Source of the DNA: Yoonia ponticola
Lineage (GTDB): Bacteria; Pseudomonadota; Alphaproteobacteria; Rhodobacterales; Rhodobacteraceae
Assembly: GCF_014199395.1 (NCBI RefSeq)
Contig: NZ_JACIJM010000002.1
Location: 62,001-126,000, forward strand
DNA: 64,000 bases
Direction of reading: 5' to 3'
Part shown: one piece after another, positions 26,614 through 35,847 of the stretch
How positions within the stretch are numbered: the first letter of the stretch is position 1
Layout: each line of letters begins with the position of its first letter
The notes under the pieces: model-generated
Databases searched by the model: none
What the model saw: the letters and a program-made list of their open reading frames with translations, nothing else
Told to the model about the DNA's origin: nothing
Program-made: the position numbers and the translations under genes

Positions 26614-27482
26614 TGCATCCTGCACCAAGTGTTATCCTGTTCACCACGTTTTCCGGCCTCGGATTTGGCCTGCTTTTCTGGCTTGGTCTTGGGGCGATCA
26701 CGCCGTCGGGCCTTTCTGCGTTCATCTGGTTTGCGCTGGCCTACGCGATGGCCGTCGGTGGATTGCTCGCGTCGACGTTCCACCTTGGCCGCCCAGAACG
26801 TGCGATCAAAGCGTTCAGTCAGTGGCGCACGAGTTGGCTGTCACGTGAAGCAATTGCCGCCGTCGCGACCCTAATTATCATGGGGATTTATGCCCTGTTT
26901 TCCCTGTTCGGTGCGCACCTCAAACTCGTCGGGTTTATCGGTGCAATCGGCGCAATCGCCACCGTTTTCACAACGTCGATGATCTACGCGCAGATGAAAA
27001 CCGTGCCGCGCTGGCGGCATTGGACCACGCCCGCATTGTTTCTGACGCTGTCCATTGGCGGCGGCGCGTTGTTCGCGGGGCAGATCGCCACGACGTTTCT
27101 GTTGTTCACCGCAGCGGCCGCATTGCAGGGCTATACGTGGATCACAGGCGACAGCCGCCTTGCGCAATCCGGCACAGACATGAAAACAGCCACCGGCCTC
27201 GGCCATATCGGTGACGTCCGCGCGTTTGAACCACCGCACACCGGCACCAACTACCTGATGCGCGAATTTATTCACGTCGTCGGTCGCAAACACGCGCAAA
27301 AACTGCGGATGATTGCACTGATCCTTAGCTTTGCCCTGCCGGTCTTTTTCCTAAACTTCCACTTCAACCACATGCTCGCGCTCTTGGCTGTCATCAGCCA
27401 CATCGCAGGCGTTCTGACCCTGCGCTGGTTATTCTTTGCAGAGGCAGAGCACGTCGTTGGACTATATTACGGCAAGCGTTAA
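26613..27482 (+). CDS. soeC: Sulfite dehydrogenase membrane subunit SoeC
   Basis: 289 residues, DmsC/NrfD-like, with about eight hydrophobic segments starting SVILFTTFSGLGFGLLFWLGLG. It carries the loop STFHLGRPERAIKAFSQWRTSWLSRE near residues 50-75, typical of DmsC-type quinone-reactive anchors. It should hold SoeAB on the cytoplasmic face and deliver electrons to ubiquinone. It is the last gene of the block and converges with the IclR gene 13 bases later. No obvious terminator lies between them. Confidence 0.87.
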   Translation: MHPAPSVILFTTFSGLGFGLLFWLGLGAITPSGLSAFIWFALAYAMAVGGLLASTFHLGRPERAIKAFSQWRTSWLSREAIAAVATLIIMGIYALFSLFGAHLKLVGFIGAIGAIATVFTTSMIYAQMKTVPRWRHWTTPALFLTLSIGGGALFAGQIATTFLLFTAAAALQGYTWITGDSRLAQSGTDMKTATGLGHIGDVRAFEPPHTGTNYLMREFIHVVGRKHAQKLRMIALILSFALPVFFLNFHFNHMLALLAVISHIAGVLTLRWLFFAEAEHVVGLYYGKR

Positions 27483-27495
27483 CAGCCCGTAAAAT

Positions 27496-28281
27496 TCAGG
27501 AATCTTCGTCGCGGATATGCCAATTCGCGGCGTCATAGGCGATGTCTCGCGCGGTCTGTTGCAGCAGCGGCGCGAGCTTTTCCATGCCTTTCAGCGTCTG
27601 ACGATCCGTCGTGCTTGTCACGGACAGCGCCCCCAGCGGACGCCCTTTTTCCGTTAAAATCGGCACCGCGATGCAGATGATCCCCGGTTCATGTTCCTCG
27701 TCATCGAACCCGTACCCACGAGCGACAATCGCGTCCAATTCCTCCATCAAGCTTTCAGCCGATGTTAACGTTTTGGGCGTGAATTGGTGGAATGATTGCT
27801 GTGCGATGATCCGGTTCAACTGCGCGTCTTCGGTGTAGGCCAGCATCACCTTGCCGACGCCTGTGCAGTAGGCGGGGCCGACTTTGCCCGCTTGGCTGAA
27901 CATCTGTACGGGCTGCACCGCGTTGCGTTTTTCCAGATACAAAACCTGCGCATTATCCAACTGGGCAAGGTGAACGGTCTCGCCGACCTCGGCACTTAAC
28001 GCATCCAAATGCGGCCGCGCGATTGGGGCCAACGTTGACTGCGCCCATGCCGCATGCGCCAACCGGACCAGCCGCACCCCCGGCGAATATGTCTGCCGAT
28101 CCGGGTTGTAGGCGAGCATCCCCTGATTGGTTAACGTCTGCACAAATCGGTACAACGTGGGCTTTGGAAACGCCGATTGCGCAAGGATTTCACCAAAGCG
28201 GACAGGATGCCCAAAGGCCGCGACCTGATCCAAAACCGCTAACGCTTTGCCCACGGTTCCGTCTTCGTGATCTCGTGACAT
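27496..28281 (-). CDS. IclR-family regulator of the galactoside cluster
   Basis: 261 residues. An N-terminal winged helix (about 8-70: VGKALAVLDQVAAFG ... FPKPTLYRFVQTLTNQGML) precedes the IclR ligand-binding domain (GVGKVMLAY, GYGFDDEEHEPGIICIAVPI). The start ATG 28281 has GGAAAGGA 9 bases upstream. It is divergent from the alpha-galactosidase gene across 112 bp that contains a perfect palindrome. It probably controls melA-dgoK-dgoA-lactonase-GH42-galM in response to a galactose or galactonate pathway intermediate (inference from position). Confidence 0.87.
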   Translation of the reverse strand: MSRDHEDGTVGKALAVLDQVAAFGHPVRFGEILAQSAFPKPTLYRFVQTLTNQGMLAYNPDRQTYSPGVRLVRLAHAAWAQSTLAPIARPHLDALSAEVGETVHLAQLDNAQVLYLEKRNAVQPVQMFSQAGKVGPAYCTGVGKVMLAYTEDAQLNRIIAQQSFHQFTPKTLTSAESLMEELDAIVARGYGFDDEEHEPGIICIAVPILTEKGRPLGALSVTSTTDRQTLKGMEKLAPLLQQTARDIAYDAANWHIRDEDS

Positions 28282-28356
28282 GATGGCGGTCCTTTCCGGT
28301 TGCAACAGTTGACATTTTGGTACGATACCCGCTTTAGTATCAATATTCAAAACCTA

Positions 28357-28373
28357 GTTTCAACTATTGAAAC
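28357..28373. promoter_or_regulatory. Putative IclR operator
   Basis: GTTTCAA-CTA-TTGAAAC, a perfect inverted repeat with 7-bp arms, 20 bases before the melA start. IclR-family regulators bind similar palindromes. At this position bound protein would repress melA. Confidence 0.5.
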
Positions 28374-28393
28374 AGCAGCGCCGCAGAGTTCCC

Positions 28394-30487
28394 ATGACAC
28401 GCACCTATCGCCTTGATGATGACCGCCAAACGCTTGTCCTTGCGGCACGCAATAACCGTCTGCACGAGGTCGTGTATTGGGGTCCGGCCCTGCCAATGAA
28501 CGAAGATTTAACCACGATCCACGCCGCTGGCGCGCTGGATGTGACGGGCGGCATGCTGGACGAAAACCCCGATCTGTCGATCTGCCCAGAGGCCACGCGG
28601 TCGTTTCCCGGCCAACCCGGTCTGATCATTCGCGACACCGACGGCACACCTTTGCTGCCGAAATTCTGCTTTGACAGCGCCGACGAAACCGACGGTCTGA
28701 CGCTATCCTACAGCGATGCGGACAACGGCTTGCAGCTGACCGTCAGCTTTAAACCGGACCCGCACACACACATCATTACCTGCCAAACCACGCTCGACGC
28801 GGATCGCCCGATGCACCTGCATTGGCTCGCCGCCCCTGTGTTACCCGCACCACAGCAATCCGATGAAATGATTGACTTTTCTGGCCGTTGGTGTGGTGAA
28901 TTCCAGCCAAATCGAACCGCATGGAGCGCAGGCATCCGCTACCGCGAAAACCGCACCGGACGCACTGGTCACGAACATTTCCCCGGTCTGATTGTCCCCT
29001 GCACGGGTGCCACGAACACGCAGGGCGAAGCCTACGGTTTCCATTATGGCTGGTCCGGTGGCCACCGGATGATCGCGGAAGAATTGCAAGACGGACGGCG
29101 CCAAATCCAATGGGGCCACGCCGCCCGCATGGAAACCACTGCTGCTATGCAGTTCAAAACTGCACCGCTCTATATCACCTATTCCGACAGCGGTTTGAAC
29201 GGCTGCGCAGTTGCATTCCAGCGGCACTTGCGCGACCGGATCGTGACGTGGCCAAAGCCGGACGCACCGCGCCCCGTACATTATAACTGCTGGGAAGCCG
29301 TGTATTTCGACCACAAACTGCCCGTGTTGAAAGACATCGCCGACCGCGCCGCAGCCCTTGGGGCCGAACGTTTTGTACTCGACGACGGCTGGTTCGGCCA
29401 ACGCGACGACGATACCCGCAGCCTGTCAGATTGGACCGTCGATCCACGGAAATATCCAGACGGGCTTGGTCCGCTGGTCGATCACATCCACAGTCTCGGC
29501 ATGACATTCGGGATTTGGTTCGAACCCGAAATGATCAACGAAGACAGCGACATTCACCGCGCCAACCCGCATTGGGCCTTGGGCAGCGAAGATCAGACCC
29601 TCGGACGGCAACAAAAAGCGTTGAACATGGCGCTGCCAGAGGTCCGTGATTTCCTGTATGATCGCATGTCGAAAATCCTGCGTGACCACGACGTTGATTA
29701 CATCAAATGGGACCACAATCGCGTGTTACCAATGCCCGATGCGGCCCAAACACGCGGGTCTTATGCGTTGATTGATCGCCTGCGGGCGGACTTCCCCAAC
29801 ACCGAAATCGAAAGCTGCGCATCGGGTGGTGGGCGCATCGACTTTGGCATCATGCAGCGCACGCAGCGCGTGTGGCTGTCCGATAGCAACGACGCGCTTG
29901 AACGCCTTCGCATCCAGCATGACGCAGCCCTTTTCCTGCCGCTGTCCGTCACCGGATCACACGTCGGGCCGCGCATTTGCCACACCTCTGGCCGCGTGCT
30001 GGATATCTCGTTCCGCGCATGGGTCGCGGCACAACGGCACATGGGCTTCGAGATGGACCCGCGCGAGTTGGATGCGCATGAAATCGCCGTCCTGACCGAA
30101 GTCACAACATGGTGGAAACATAACCGTCACTGGATGCAAAAAGCGGATATTCTGCGGCTCGACAGCGCCGATCCGGCCGTTATTGCCGAACAGCATATGA
30201 CACAAAATGGCGATCAGTTCGTTGTTTTTGCAGGTAAATCCGCGACAAGCGACCAGATCTCACCGCGCCCACTACGCCTAACAGGCCTCGCCCCCGATGC
30301 GACCTACAAAATCAGCCTCGCCAACCGGACCAGCGCCCCTGCGCTATCACGCGGCAACCAGATTTTGAAATCATCGGAAATTGAGGTATCTGGCACCTAT
30401 CTGATGCACCACGGGCTGACATTACCATGGACATTCCCGGACCGCATGTGGGTCATTGAGGGCACTCTGATAAAGGACGCGACATGA
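28394..30487 (+). CDS. Alpha-galactosidase, GH36
   Basis: 697 residues, GH36 architecture: beta-sandwich N-terminal domain, then the catalytic barrel. The FVLDDGWFG motif lies near residue 327. The nucleophile is D440 in YIKWDHNRV, and the acid/base is D497 in WLSDSNDALERLR, with ESCASGGGRIDFG between them. No signal peptide, so it hydrolyses imported alpha-galactosides (for example melibiose or raffinose-type sugars) in the cytoplasm. The start at 28394 gives the family N-terminus, though the ribosome-binding site is weak. The stop overlaps dgoK (ATGA). First gene of a six-gene operon. Confidence 0.93.
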   Translation: MTRTYRLDDDRQTLVLAARNNRLHEVVYWGPALPMNEDLTTIHAAGALDVTGGMLDENPDLSICPEATRSFPGQPGLIIRDTDGTPLLPKFCFDSADETDGLTLSYSDADNGLQLTVSFKPDPHTHIITCQTTLDADRPMHLHWLAAPVLPAPQQSDEMIDFSGRWCGEFQPNRTAWSAGIRYRENRTGRTGHEHFPGLIVPCTGATNTQGEAYGFHYGWSGGHRMIAEELQDGRRQIQWGHAARMETTAAMQFKTAPLYITYSDSGLNGCAVAFQRHLRDRIVTWPKPDAPRPVHYNCWEAVYFDHKLPVLKDIADRAAALGAERFVLDDGWFGQRDDDTRSLSDWTVDPRKYPDGLGPLVDHIHSLGMTFGIWFEPEMINEDSDIHRANPHWALGSEDQTLGRQQKALNMALPEVRDFLYDRMSKILRDHDVDYIKWDHNRVLPMPDAAQTRGSYALIDRLRADFPNTEIESCASGGGRIDFGIMQRTQRVWLSDSNDALERLRIQHDAALFLPLSVTGSHVGPRICHTSGRVLDISFRAWVAAQRHMGFEMDPRELDAHEIAVLTEVTTWWKHNRHWMQKADILRLDSADPAVIAEQHMTQNGDQFVVFAGKSATSDQISPRPLRLTGLAPDATYKISLANRTSAPALSRGNQILKSSEIEVSGTYLMHHGLTLPWTFPDRMWVIEGTLIKDAT

Positions 30488-31386
30488 CCGATACGATCAC
30501 CCCCGACTGGATCGCCGCCGATTGGGGCACGAGCAACCTGCGCGTGTGGGCGATGTCTAATGCGGGCGATGTTCTGGCCGAAGCATCATCGGATCAAGGC
30601 ATGGGAAAACTATCCCGCGACGGCTTTGAGCCAGCTTTGCTGGACCTCGTCGGCGGTTGGATCAACGGCCCGATCACGGTCATCGCTTGTGGCATGGTCG
30701 GCGCACGTCAAGGCTGGACCGAAGCCAAATATGACCGCGTGCCTTGCCCCGCTGCGACCACCGGATTTACCAAGGTTACAACCGAAAACGCCGATCTTTC
30801 CGTTCACATCATCCCCGGCATCGCCCAAGACGCGCCCGCCGACGTGATGCGCGGCGAAGAAACGCAAATCGCAGGCTTTTTGTCGCGCAATCCGAACTGG
30901 GATGGCGTGATCTGCCTGCCCGGAAGTCACACCAAATGGGTCCACATCAGCGCCGATGAAGTTGTGAGTTTCCAGACATTTATGAGCGGCGAATTGTTTG
31001 CAGCGATCTCTGGTCATACGGTCCTGAAGCACTCTGTCGACAGCACAGGCTGGGACGCTGCCATGTATGAAGCCGCGATTAACGAAACCATGTCGCGCCC
31101 CGAACGGCTCGCTGCGCATTTGTTTTCGCTGCGTGCCGAGGGCCTGTTGCATGACATGTCCAACGAGGCCGCCCGCAGCCGCCTGTCTGGGCTGTTGATC
31201 GGGGCCGAACTTGCCGCTGCCCGCCCCTATTGGCTGGGCCAACAGATCGCCGTCATTGGTGCAGGCGATATCGCCAGCCTCTACGTCAAAGCGCTTGAAC
31301 TTCAGGGCGCGCCCGCTACCCAAGTGCAGGGCGACAGCGTCACCCTTGCCGGTCTCACTGCGGCCTACCGCCGCCTGAAAGGATAA
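30484..31386 (+). CDS. dgoK: 2-dehydro-3-deoxygalactonokinase
   Basis: 300 residues of the DgoK family. The N-terminal phosphate-binding WIAADWGTSNLRVWA, ACGMVGARQGW and VICLPGSHTKWV motifs are typical. The enzyme phosphorylates 2-keto-3-deoxygalactonate, the third step of the De Ley-Doudoroff pathway for galactose. It overlaps melA by 4 bases and is 4 bases from dgoA, so the operon arrangement is tight. Confidence 0.93.
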   Translation: MTDTITPDWIAADWGTSNLRVWAMSNAGDVLAEASSDQGMGKLSRDGFEPALLDLVGGWINGPITVIACGMVGARQGWTEAKYDRVPCPAATTGFTKVTTENADLSVHIIPGIAQDAPADVMRGEETQIAGFLSRNPNWDGVICLPGSHTKWVHISADEVVSFQTFMSGELFAAISGHTVLKHSVDSTGWDAAMYEAAINETMSRPERLAAHLFSLRAEGLLHDMSNEAARSRLSGLLIGAELAAARPYWLGQQIAVIGAGDIASLYVKALELQGAPATQVQGDSVTLAGLTAAYRRLKG

Positions 31387-31390
31387 TCCG

Positions 31391-31996
31391 ATGTCCCATC
31401 TTCCCCTGATCGCAATCTTGCGTGGCGTCACCACGGACGAAGCACCCGCAATGGCCGAAGCCCTTGTAAACGCAGGCATTACCCAGATCGAAGTCCCGCT
31501 CAATTCCCCGACACCATTCGCGAGCATCACCGCGATGAAAACCGCCGTGGGCGACACCGGGATCATCGGCGCAGGCACCGTTTTGTCCACCGACGACGTG
31601 GGCCGTGTGCGCGATGCAGGTGGTGAATTGATCGTGTCGCCCAACTGCGACCAGCGCGTGATCATGGCCACCAAAGCGGCTGGAATGGCCAGCTGGCCGG
31701 GCGTGATGACCCCCACCGAATGCTTCGCAGCACTCAAAGCCGGGGCCGATGGTCTCAAGATTTTCCCAGCCAGCCTGATCGGCCCCGACGGCATCAAAGC
31801 GATCCGCGCCGTGCTGCCCATCGGCACCCAGGTTTTCGCGGTTGGCGGCGCGGGTGCCGACAACTTCCGGCTGTGGATGGACGCAACGGTTGACGGTTTT
31901 GGCATCGGGTCCGCCCTGTTCAAACCCGGCTTTTCGGTAGCAGACGTCGCCGAACGCGCCAAAGGTATGGTTAACGCCTACAAGGCCGCGTTATGA
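31391..31996 (+). CDS. dgoA: 2-dehydro-3-deoxy-6-phosphogalactonate aldolase
   Basis: 201 residues, KDPG/KDPGal aldolase class I barrel. EVPLNSPTPFASI carries the usual substrate-binding Glu/Pro region, and the Schiff-base Lys is in GLKIFPASLIGP near residue 121. It cleaves KDPGal to pyruvate and glyceraldehyde 3-phosphate, the step after DgoK. The stop overlaps the lactonase start by 4 bases (ATGA). DgoA is favoured over KDPG aldolase (Eda) because of the DgoK neighbour and the NSP motif. Confidence 0.92.
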   Translation: MSHLPLIAILRGVTTDEAPAMAEALVNAGITQIEVPLNSPTPFASITAMKTAVGDTGIIGAGTVLSTDDVGRVRDAGGELIVSPNCDQRVIMATKAAGMASWPGVMTPTECFAALKAGADGLKIFPASLIGPDGIKAIRAVLPIGTQVFAVGGAGADNFRLWMDATVDGFGIGSALFKPGFSVADVAERAKGMVNAYKAAL

Positions 31997-32820
31997 TTTT
32001 CGACGACACACAATGCACGCTTGGCGAAGGCCCGATCTGGCACCCTGAACGGCAACAGTTTTTCTGGTTCGACATCCTGAACAAACGCTTTCACACGCAA
32101 GGTCAGCACTGGGATTTCGACGAATACGTCTCGGCCGCAGGTTGGGTCGATCATGACACCTTCCTGATCGCCTCGGAATCGCAGCTTTTCACTTTCAACA
32201 TTGAAACTGAAGAAGAAATCTACATCTGCGGCCTCGAAAGCGACAATGACGACACCCGTTCCAACGACGGCCGCGCCGACCCGCAAGGCGGTTTCTGGAT
32301 CGGCACAATGGGCAAATTCGCGCAAAGCAACGCTGGATCAATCTACCGCTACTATCGCGGCGAATTGCGCCGCCTGTTTGCGAACATCACAATCACGAAC
32401 GCGATCTGCTTCGCGCCCTGCGGCACCATCGCATATTACGCGGACACTGCCGTCGGCAAATTGATGGCAACCGACCTTGATGCAGACGGCTGGCCCACCG
32501 GAAAACCACGCCTGGTCATCGACCTCAGCGCAGAAGATTTCGGCATCGACGGCGCAGTCGTAGACGCAGACGGCAACATCTGGAACGCGCAATGGGGCGC
32601 ATCGCGCGTCCCCCAATACGCCCCCGACGGGACCTTTCTACAGGCGATCAGCTTTCCGGCCCGCCAAACATCTTGCCCCGCATTCGGCGGCCCAGACCTG
32701 TCCACGCTCTACTGCACCTCCGCCACAGAAAACTTGGACGTGCCGGGCGCAGACGACGGCAAAACGTTCGCCACAGAAACCTCCACAACTGGCCAAGCAG
32801 AACACCGCGTTATCCTGTAA
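31993..32820 (+). CDS. SMP-30/gluconolactonase-family sugar lactonase
   Basis: 275 residues, six-bladed beta-propeller of the SMP-30/LRE family. Metal-binding motifs: LGEGPIWHP near residue 10 (Glu ligand), SNDGRADPQGGFWIGTM near 92 (Asn, Asp), and DGAVVDADGNIW near 183. The neighbours make galactono-lactone hydrolysis to galactonate the likely reaction. Coupled to dgoA by overlap. No signal peptide, so cytoplasmic. Confidence 0.88.
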   Translation: MIFDDTQCTLGEGPIWHPERQQFFWFDILNKRFHTQGQHWDFDEYVSAAGWVDHDTFLIASESQLFTFNIETEEEIYICGLESDNDDTRSNDGRADPQGGFWIGTMGKFAQSNAGSIYRYYRGELRRLFANITITNAICFAPCGTIAYYADTAVGKLMATDLDADGWPTGKPRLVIDLSAEDFGIDGAVVDADGNIWNAQWGASRVPQYAPDGTFLQAISFPARQTSCPAFGGPDLSTLYCTSATENLDVPGADDGKTFATETSTTGQAEHRVIL

Positions 32821-32832
32821 CACGACCCGTTT

Positions 32833-32856
32833 CTTCATTTCGCCAAAACAACTCAA
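32833..32856 (+). repeat. Dispersed repeat B, copy 3, upstream of GH42
   Basis: Identical over 24 bases to the copy within cobN (2769-2792), and both run into GGCACC. Here it is 13 bases after the lactonase stop, and the GH42 ribosome-binding region (AAAGG) immediately follows. Confidence 0.65.
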
Positions 32857-32867
32857 AAGGCACCGCC

Positions 32868-34769
32868 ATGAACCGCACGCTCGGCGTTTGTTACTATCCA
32901 GAACACTGGCCCGAAGACCGTTGGGAAACCGACGCCGCCCAGATGGTGGCCAATGGCCTGACGTGGGTACGCATCGGCGAATTCGCGTGGTCCTTGATGG
33001 AACCCACGCCCGACGCCTTTGATTGGGGGTGGCTTGACCGTGCGATTGACGTGTTGGGCAAGGCTGGGCTGAAGATCGTCCTCGGCACGCCCACCGCAAC
33101 ACCGCCGCGTTGGATGATCGATAAACATCCAGATATGCTTGCAGTGGACGCAAATAATCAAACGCGCAAGTTCGGCTCGCGGCGGCATTATGATTTCAGC
33201 CACCTCGGCTACCGCGAAGAGGCCAAACGTATCGCCCGCCTCATGGCCGAACGCTACGGCAAAAACCCGTATATCGCCGCTTGGCAAATCGACAACGAAT
33301 ACGACTGCCACGACACCACGTTGTCTTATTCAGACGCTGCCAGAACGGGCTTCCAAGACTGGCTCGCCCAACGGTATCAATCCACCGATGCGTTAAACCG
33401 CGCATGGGGCAACGTGTTTTGGTCAATGCAATACGACACATTCGACCAGATCGCATTGCCCAACCTGACCGTCACCGAACCAAACCACCCGCATGTTCTG
33501 GCGTTCCGGCGCTATTCATCCGACCAAGTTGTCGCCTTCAACAAAGCCCAAGTTGACGTGATCCGCCCACACACAGACGCGCCACTGATCCACAATTACA
33601 TGGGCCGGATCACAACGTTTGATCATTGGAAAGTCGGCGCTGACCTCGATATTGCGTCATGGGACAGCTACCCGATTGGCTTTTTGTCGGACCGGATCGA
33701 AGGCACAGCCAAAGAAAAACAAACTTATCTGCGCCAAGGCCACCCCGATAACCAAGCGTTCCACCACGACCTTTACCGCGCCATCGGACGGGGCCGGATG
33801 TGGGTCATGGAACAACAACCTGGCCCCGTAAACTGGGCGCCATACAACCCCGCACCCCTGCCCGGCATGGCCCGTCTTTGGGCGTGGGAAGCGTTTGCGC
33901 ATGGCGCCGAAACCGTCTGCTATTTCCGCTGGCGGCAGGCCCCATTCGCGCAAGAACAAATGCACGCCGCCCTGTTGCGACCCGACGCAGAACCGGCCCC
34001 CGCATTGGCCGAAGCCGCCAAAGTGGCGCATGAACTCGCGCAGATGCCAGAGGTCGGCACCGCGCAATCCCCCGTCGCACTTGTATTCGATTACGAAAGC
34101 GCATGGGCATGGGATGTGCAGCCGCAAGGCGCTGATTTTGATATGTTCCGCCTCGCGTTTGCGGCCTACCGCGGGTTGCGTCGCGCAGGTCTGAACGTCG
34201 ATATCATCCATCCGGAAACGGCGGACCTGTCAGCCTACAAACTGGTCCTCGCCCCCGGCCTGATGACGATTTCCGACCCGTTCCGCGCGGCGCTCGCCGC
34301 CTTCGACGGCATCGCATTGATCGGCCCCCGCACCGACACCAAGACGACAGAACTCGCGATTCCAACGTCGCTCGGCCCCGATCTGCCGAATGCGGATGTC
34401 AGCGTCATTATGTCGGAAAGTCTGCCGCCCTCGGACGCGATCAAGCTGCAAAACGGCGGTAAATTCCGCCATTGGTTCGAGCATCTCAGCGGCACGGGCG
34501 ACGTCTATCTGTCCACCAAATCCGGCCAACCTGCGATCATGGGCAGCGGGTCATTGCGCTATCTCGCGGGCTGGCCCGACGATGATACCTTTGATCAAAT
34601 CATCGGAAACCTGTGTGACACGCTTGATATTCCGACGTTTGACCTGCCTAAGGGCCTGCGGATCAGGGATACAGAAACCCACCGTTTTGTGTTCAACTAT
34701 GCCGCGAAGGCCCGCAAATGGGGCGACGTGATTATCCCCGCCGCGGGCGTCCATTGGGAGGAAATCTAA
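32868..34769 (+). CDS. Beta-galactosidase, GH42
   Basis: 633 residues. The N-terminal GVCYYPEHWPEDRW opening is typical of GH42. The acid/base is E144 in WQIDNEYDC and the nucleophile E315 in WVMEQQPGPVNW; a glutamine-amidotransferase-like trimerisation domain follows from about 390 (VALVFDYESAWAW). No signal peptide, so it acts on imported beta-galactosides. ATG 32868 is chosen because an upstream in-frame extension would overlap the lactonase gene and read through repeat B. Confidence 0.93.
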   Translation: MNRTLGVCYYPEHWPEDRWETDAAQMVANGLTWVRIGEFAWSLMEPTPDAFDWGWLDRAIDVLGKAGLKIVLGTPTATPPRWMIDKHPDMLAVDANNQTRKFGSRRHYDFSHLGYREEAKRIARLMAERYGKNPYIAAWQIDNEYDCHDTTLSYSDAARTGFQDWLAQRYQSTDALNRAWGNVFWSMQYDTFDQIALPNLTVTEPNHPHVLAFRRYSSDQVVAFNKAQVDVIRPHTDAPLIHNYMGRITTFDHWKVGADLDIASWDSYPIGFLSDRIEGTAKEKQTYLRQGHPDNQAFHHDLYRAIGRGRMWVMEQQPGPVNWAPYNPAPLPGMARLWAWEAFAHGAETVCYFRWRQAPFAQEQMHAALLRPDAEPAPALAEAAKVAHELAQMPEVGTAQSPVALVFDYESAWAWDVQPQGADFDMFRLAFAAYRGLRRAGLNVDIIHPETADLSAYKLVLAPGLMTISDPFRAALAAFDGIALIGPRTDTKTTELAIPTSLGPDLPNADVSVIMSESLPPSDAIKLQNGGKFRHWFEHLSGTGDVYLSTKSGQPAIMGSGSLRYLAGWPDDDTFDQIIGNLCDTLDIPTFDLPKGLRIRDTETHRFVFNYAAKARKWGDVIIPAAGVHWEEI

Positions 34770-34772
34770 ACC

Positions 34773-35735
34773 ATGCGTTTCGGAACGAGCAGCACCGGCG
34801 TTGACGTCGAAAAGGTCACGCTGAGCGCAGGCGATTTAACCGTCAGCATCCTGACATGGGGCGCGATTTTGCAAGACGTCCGCATTGCAGGCGTCGATCA
34901 CAGCCTGACTTTGGGGTCCGATGATTTGGCCGATTACGAAGGCACATTGCGCCACCATGGATCGCTGATTGGCCCCATCGTGAACCGGATCAGCAACGGG
35001 CGCATCAAGATCGACCGCATGATGTACGAGCTTGAACGCAACGGCAAAGACGGCATTCACCTGCATTCCGGTGCGCAGGCCACGCAACGGCGGGCGTGGA
35101 CGCTTGTCGATACCTCTGACACCCATGCGACATTGACTTGCGCATTGCCGGACGGCGAATGCGGCTTGCCCGGAAACCGTATGATCACAGTAACTTACCG
35201 TGTCAGCGCACCCGCGACATTGTCGATGGAAATCACCGGAACCACGGACGCCACCACCGCGATGAACTTTGCAAACCACAGCTATTGGAACCTTGATGGC
35301 AGTGAAAAATGGGACGGGCACACGCTGCAAATCAACGCAGACGCTGTGCTGCCCAGCACACCGCTGTTCTACCCAACAGGCGAGATCCTAGACGTCACGG
35401 ATACCGCATACGACTTTCGCAAGCCGCGCACGATCACTGCCGACGCCAACAGCTTTGACAACAACTTTTGCCTCGCCGATCATCGCCGCCCGCTGCATGA
35501 CGCAGTGACGTTAACCGGAAAATCGGGCCTGTCGATGTCCATGGCCACCACCGAACCCGGCGTCCAAGTTTACGACAATAAATCCGGCGCGCGGCCCGGA
35601 AAATCGACCTACGAGGGCATCGCGATCGAGGCGCAGTTCTGGCCGGACGCGCCAAATCAGCCAGCATTTCCGTCGATCCTTGTGACACCGGACGAGACCT
35701 ACACACAGGTCACGACCTGGACGTTCACGCGTTAA
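34773..35735 (+). CDS. galM: Aldose 1-epimerase (mutarotase)
   Basis: 320 residues, GalM beta-sandwich. NRISNGRI, HLHSG near residue 90, NFANHSYWNLDG near 170 (catalytic His) and the C-terminal AIEAQFWPDAPN (catalytic Glu) are all present. It interconverts galactose anomers released by the two galactosidases. GGAGG at the end of the GH42 gene serves as ribosome-binding site, 3 bases separate the genes, and repeat A follows directly as the probable operon end. Confidence 0.93.
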   Translation: MRFGTSSTGVDVEKVTLSAGDLTVSILTWGAILQDVRIAGVDHSLTLGSDDLADYEGTLRHHGSLIGPIVNRISNGRIKIDRMMYELERNGKDGIHLHSGAQATQRRAWTLVDTSDTHATLTCALPDGECGLPGNRMITVTYRVSAPATLSMEITGTTDATTAMNFANHSYWNLDGSEKWDGHTLQINADAVLPSTPLFYPTGEILDVTDTAYDFRKPRTITADANSFDNNFCLADHRRPLHDAVTLTGKSGLSMSMATTEPGVQVYDNKSGARPGKSTYEGIAIEAQFWPDAPNQPAFPSILVTPDETYTQVTTWTFTR

Positions 35736-35791
35736 GGGGGCCAGCCCCCGCCCTGCGGGCTCCCCCGGGATTTAGAAAAAGTCAAAGAAAC
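35736..35791 (-). repeat. Dispersed repeat A, copy 2, after galM
   Basis: Read on the minus strand: TTTCTTTGACTTTTTC, AATCCCGGGGG, an insert AGCCCGCAGGGC, then GGGGGCTGGCCCCC. It begins immediately after the galM stop. The plus-strand hairpin may terminate the galactoside operon. Confidence 0.6.
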
Positions 35792-35847
35792 GTGCTGTAC
35801 CGTCTTCGCCCATTGTGGCAGTGCGCGGCAAGGCGTAGCTTGGGGCC

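Noticed and set aside
22935-27482. Polysulfide/thiosulfate reductase (Psr/Phs)
   Set aside because: Subunit layout is shared, but SoeA lacks a twin-arginine signal and follows the Xsc module, so sulfite oxidation is the better reading.
32592-32867. Long in-frame extension of the GH42 gene upstream of 32868
   Set aside because: It lies in another frame of the lactonase gene and passes through repeat B. The GH42 family N-terminus (LGVCYYPEHW) begins at 32868.
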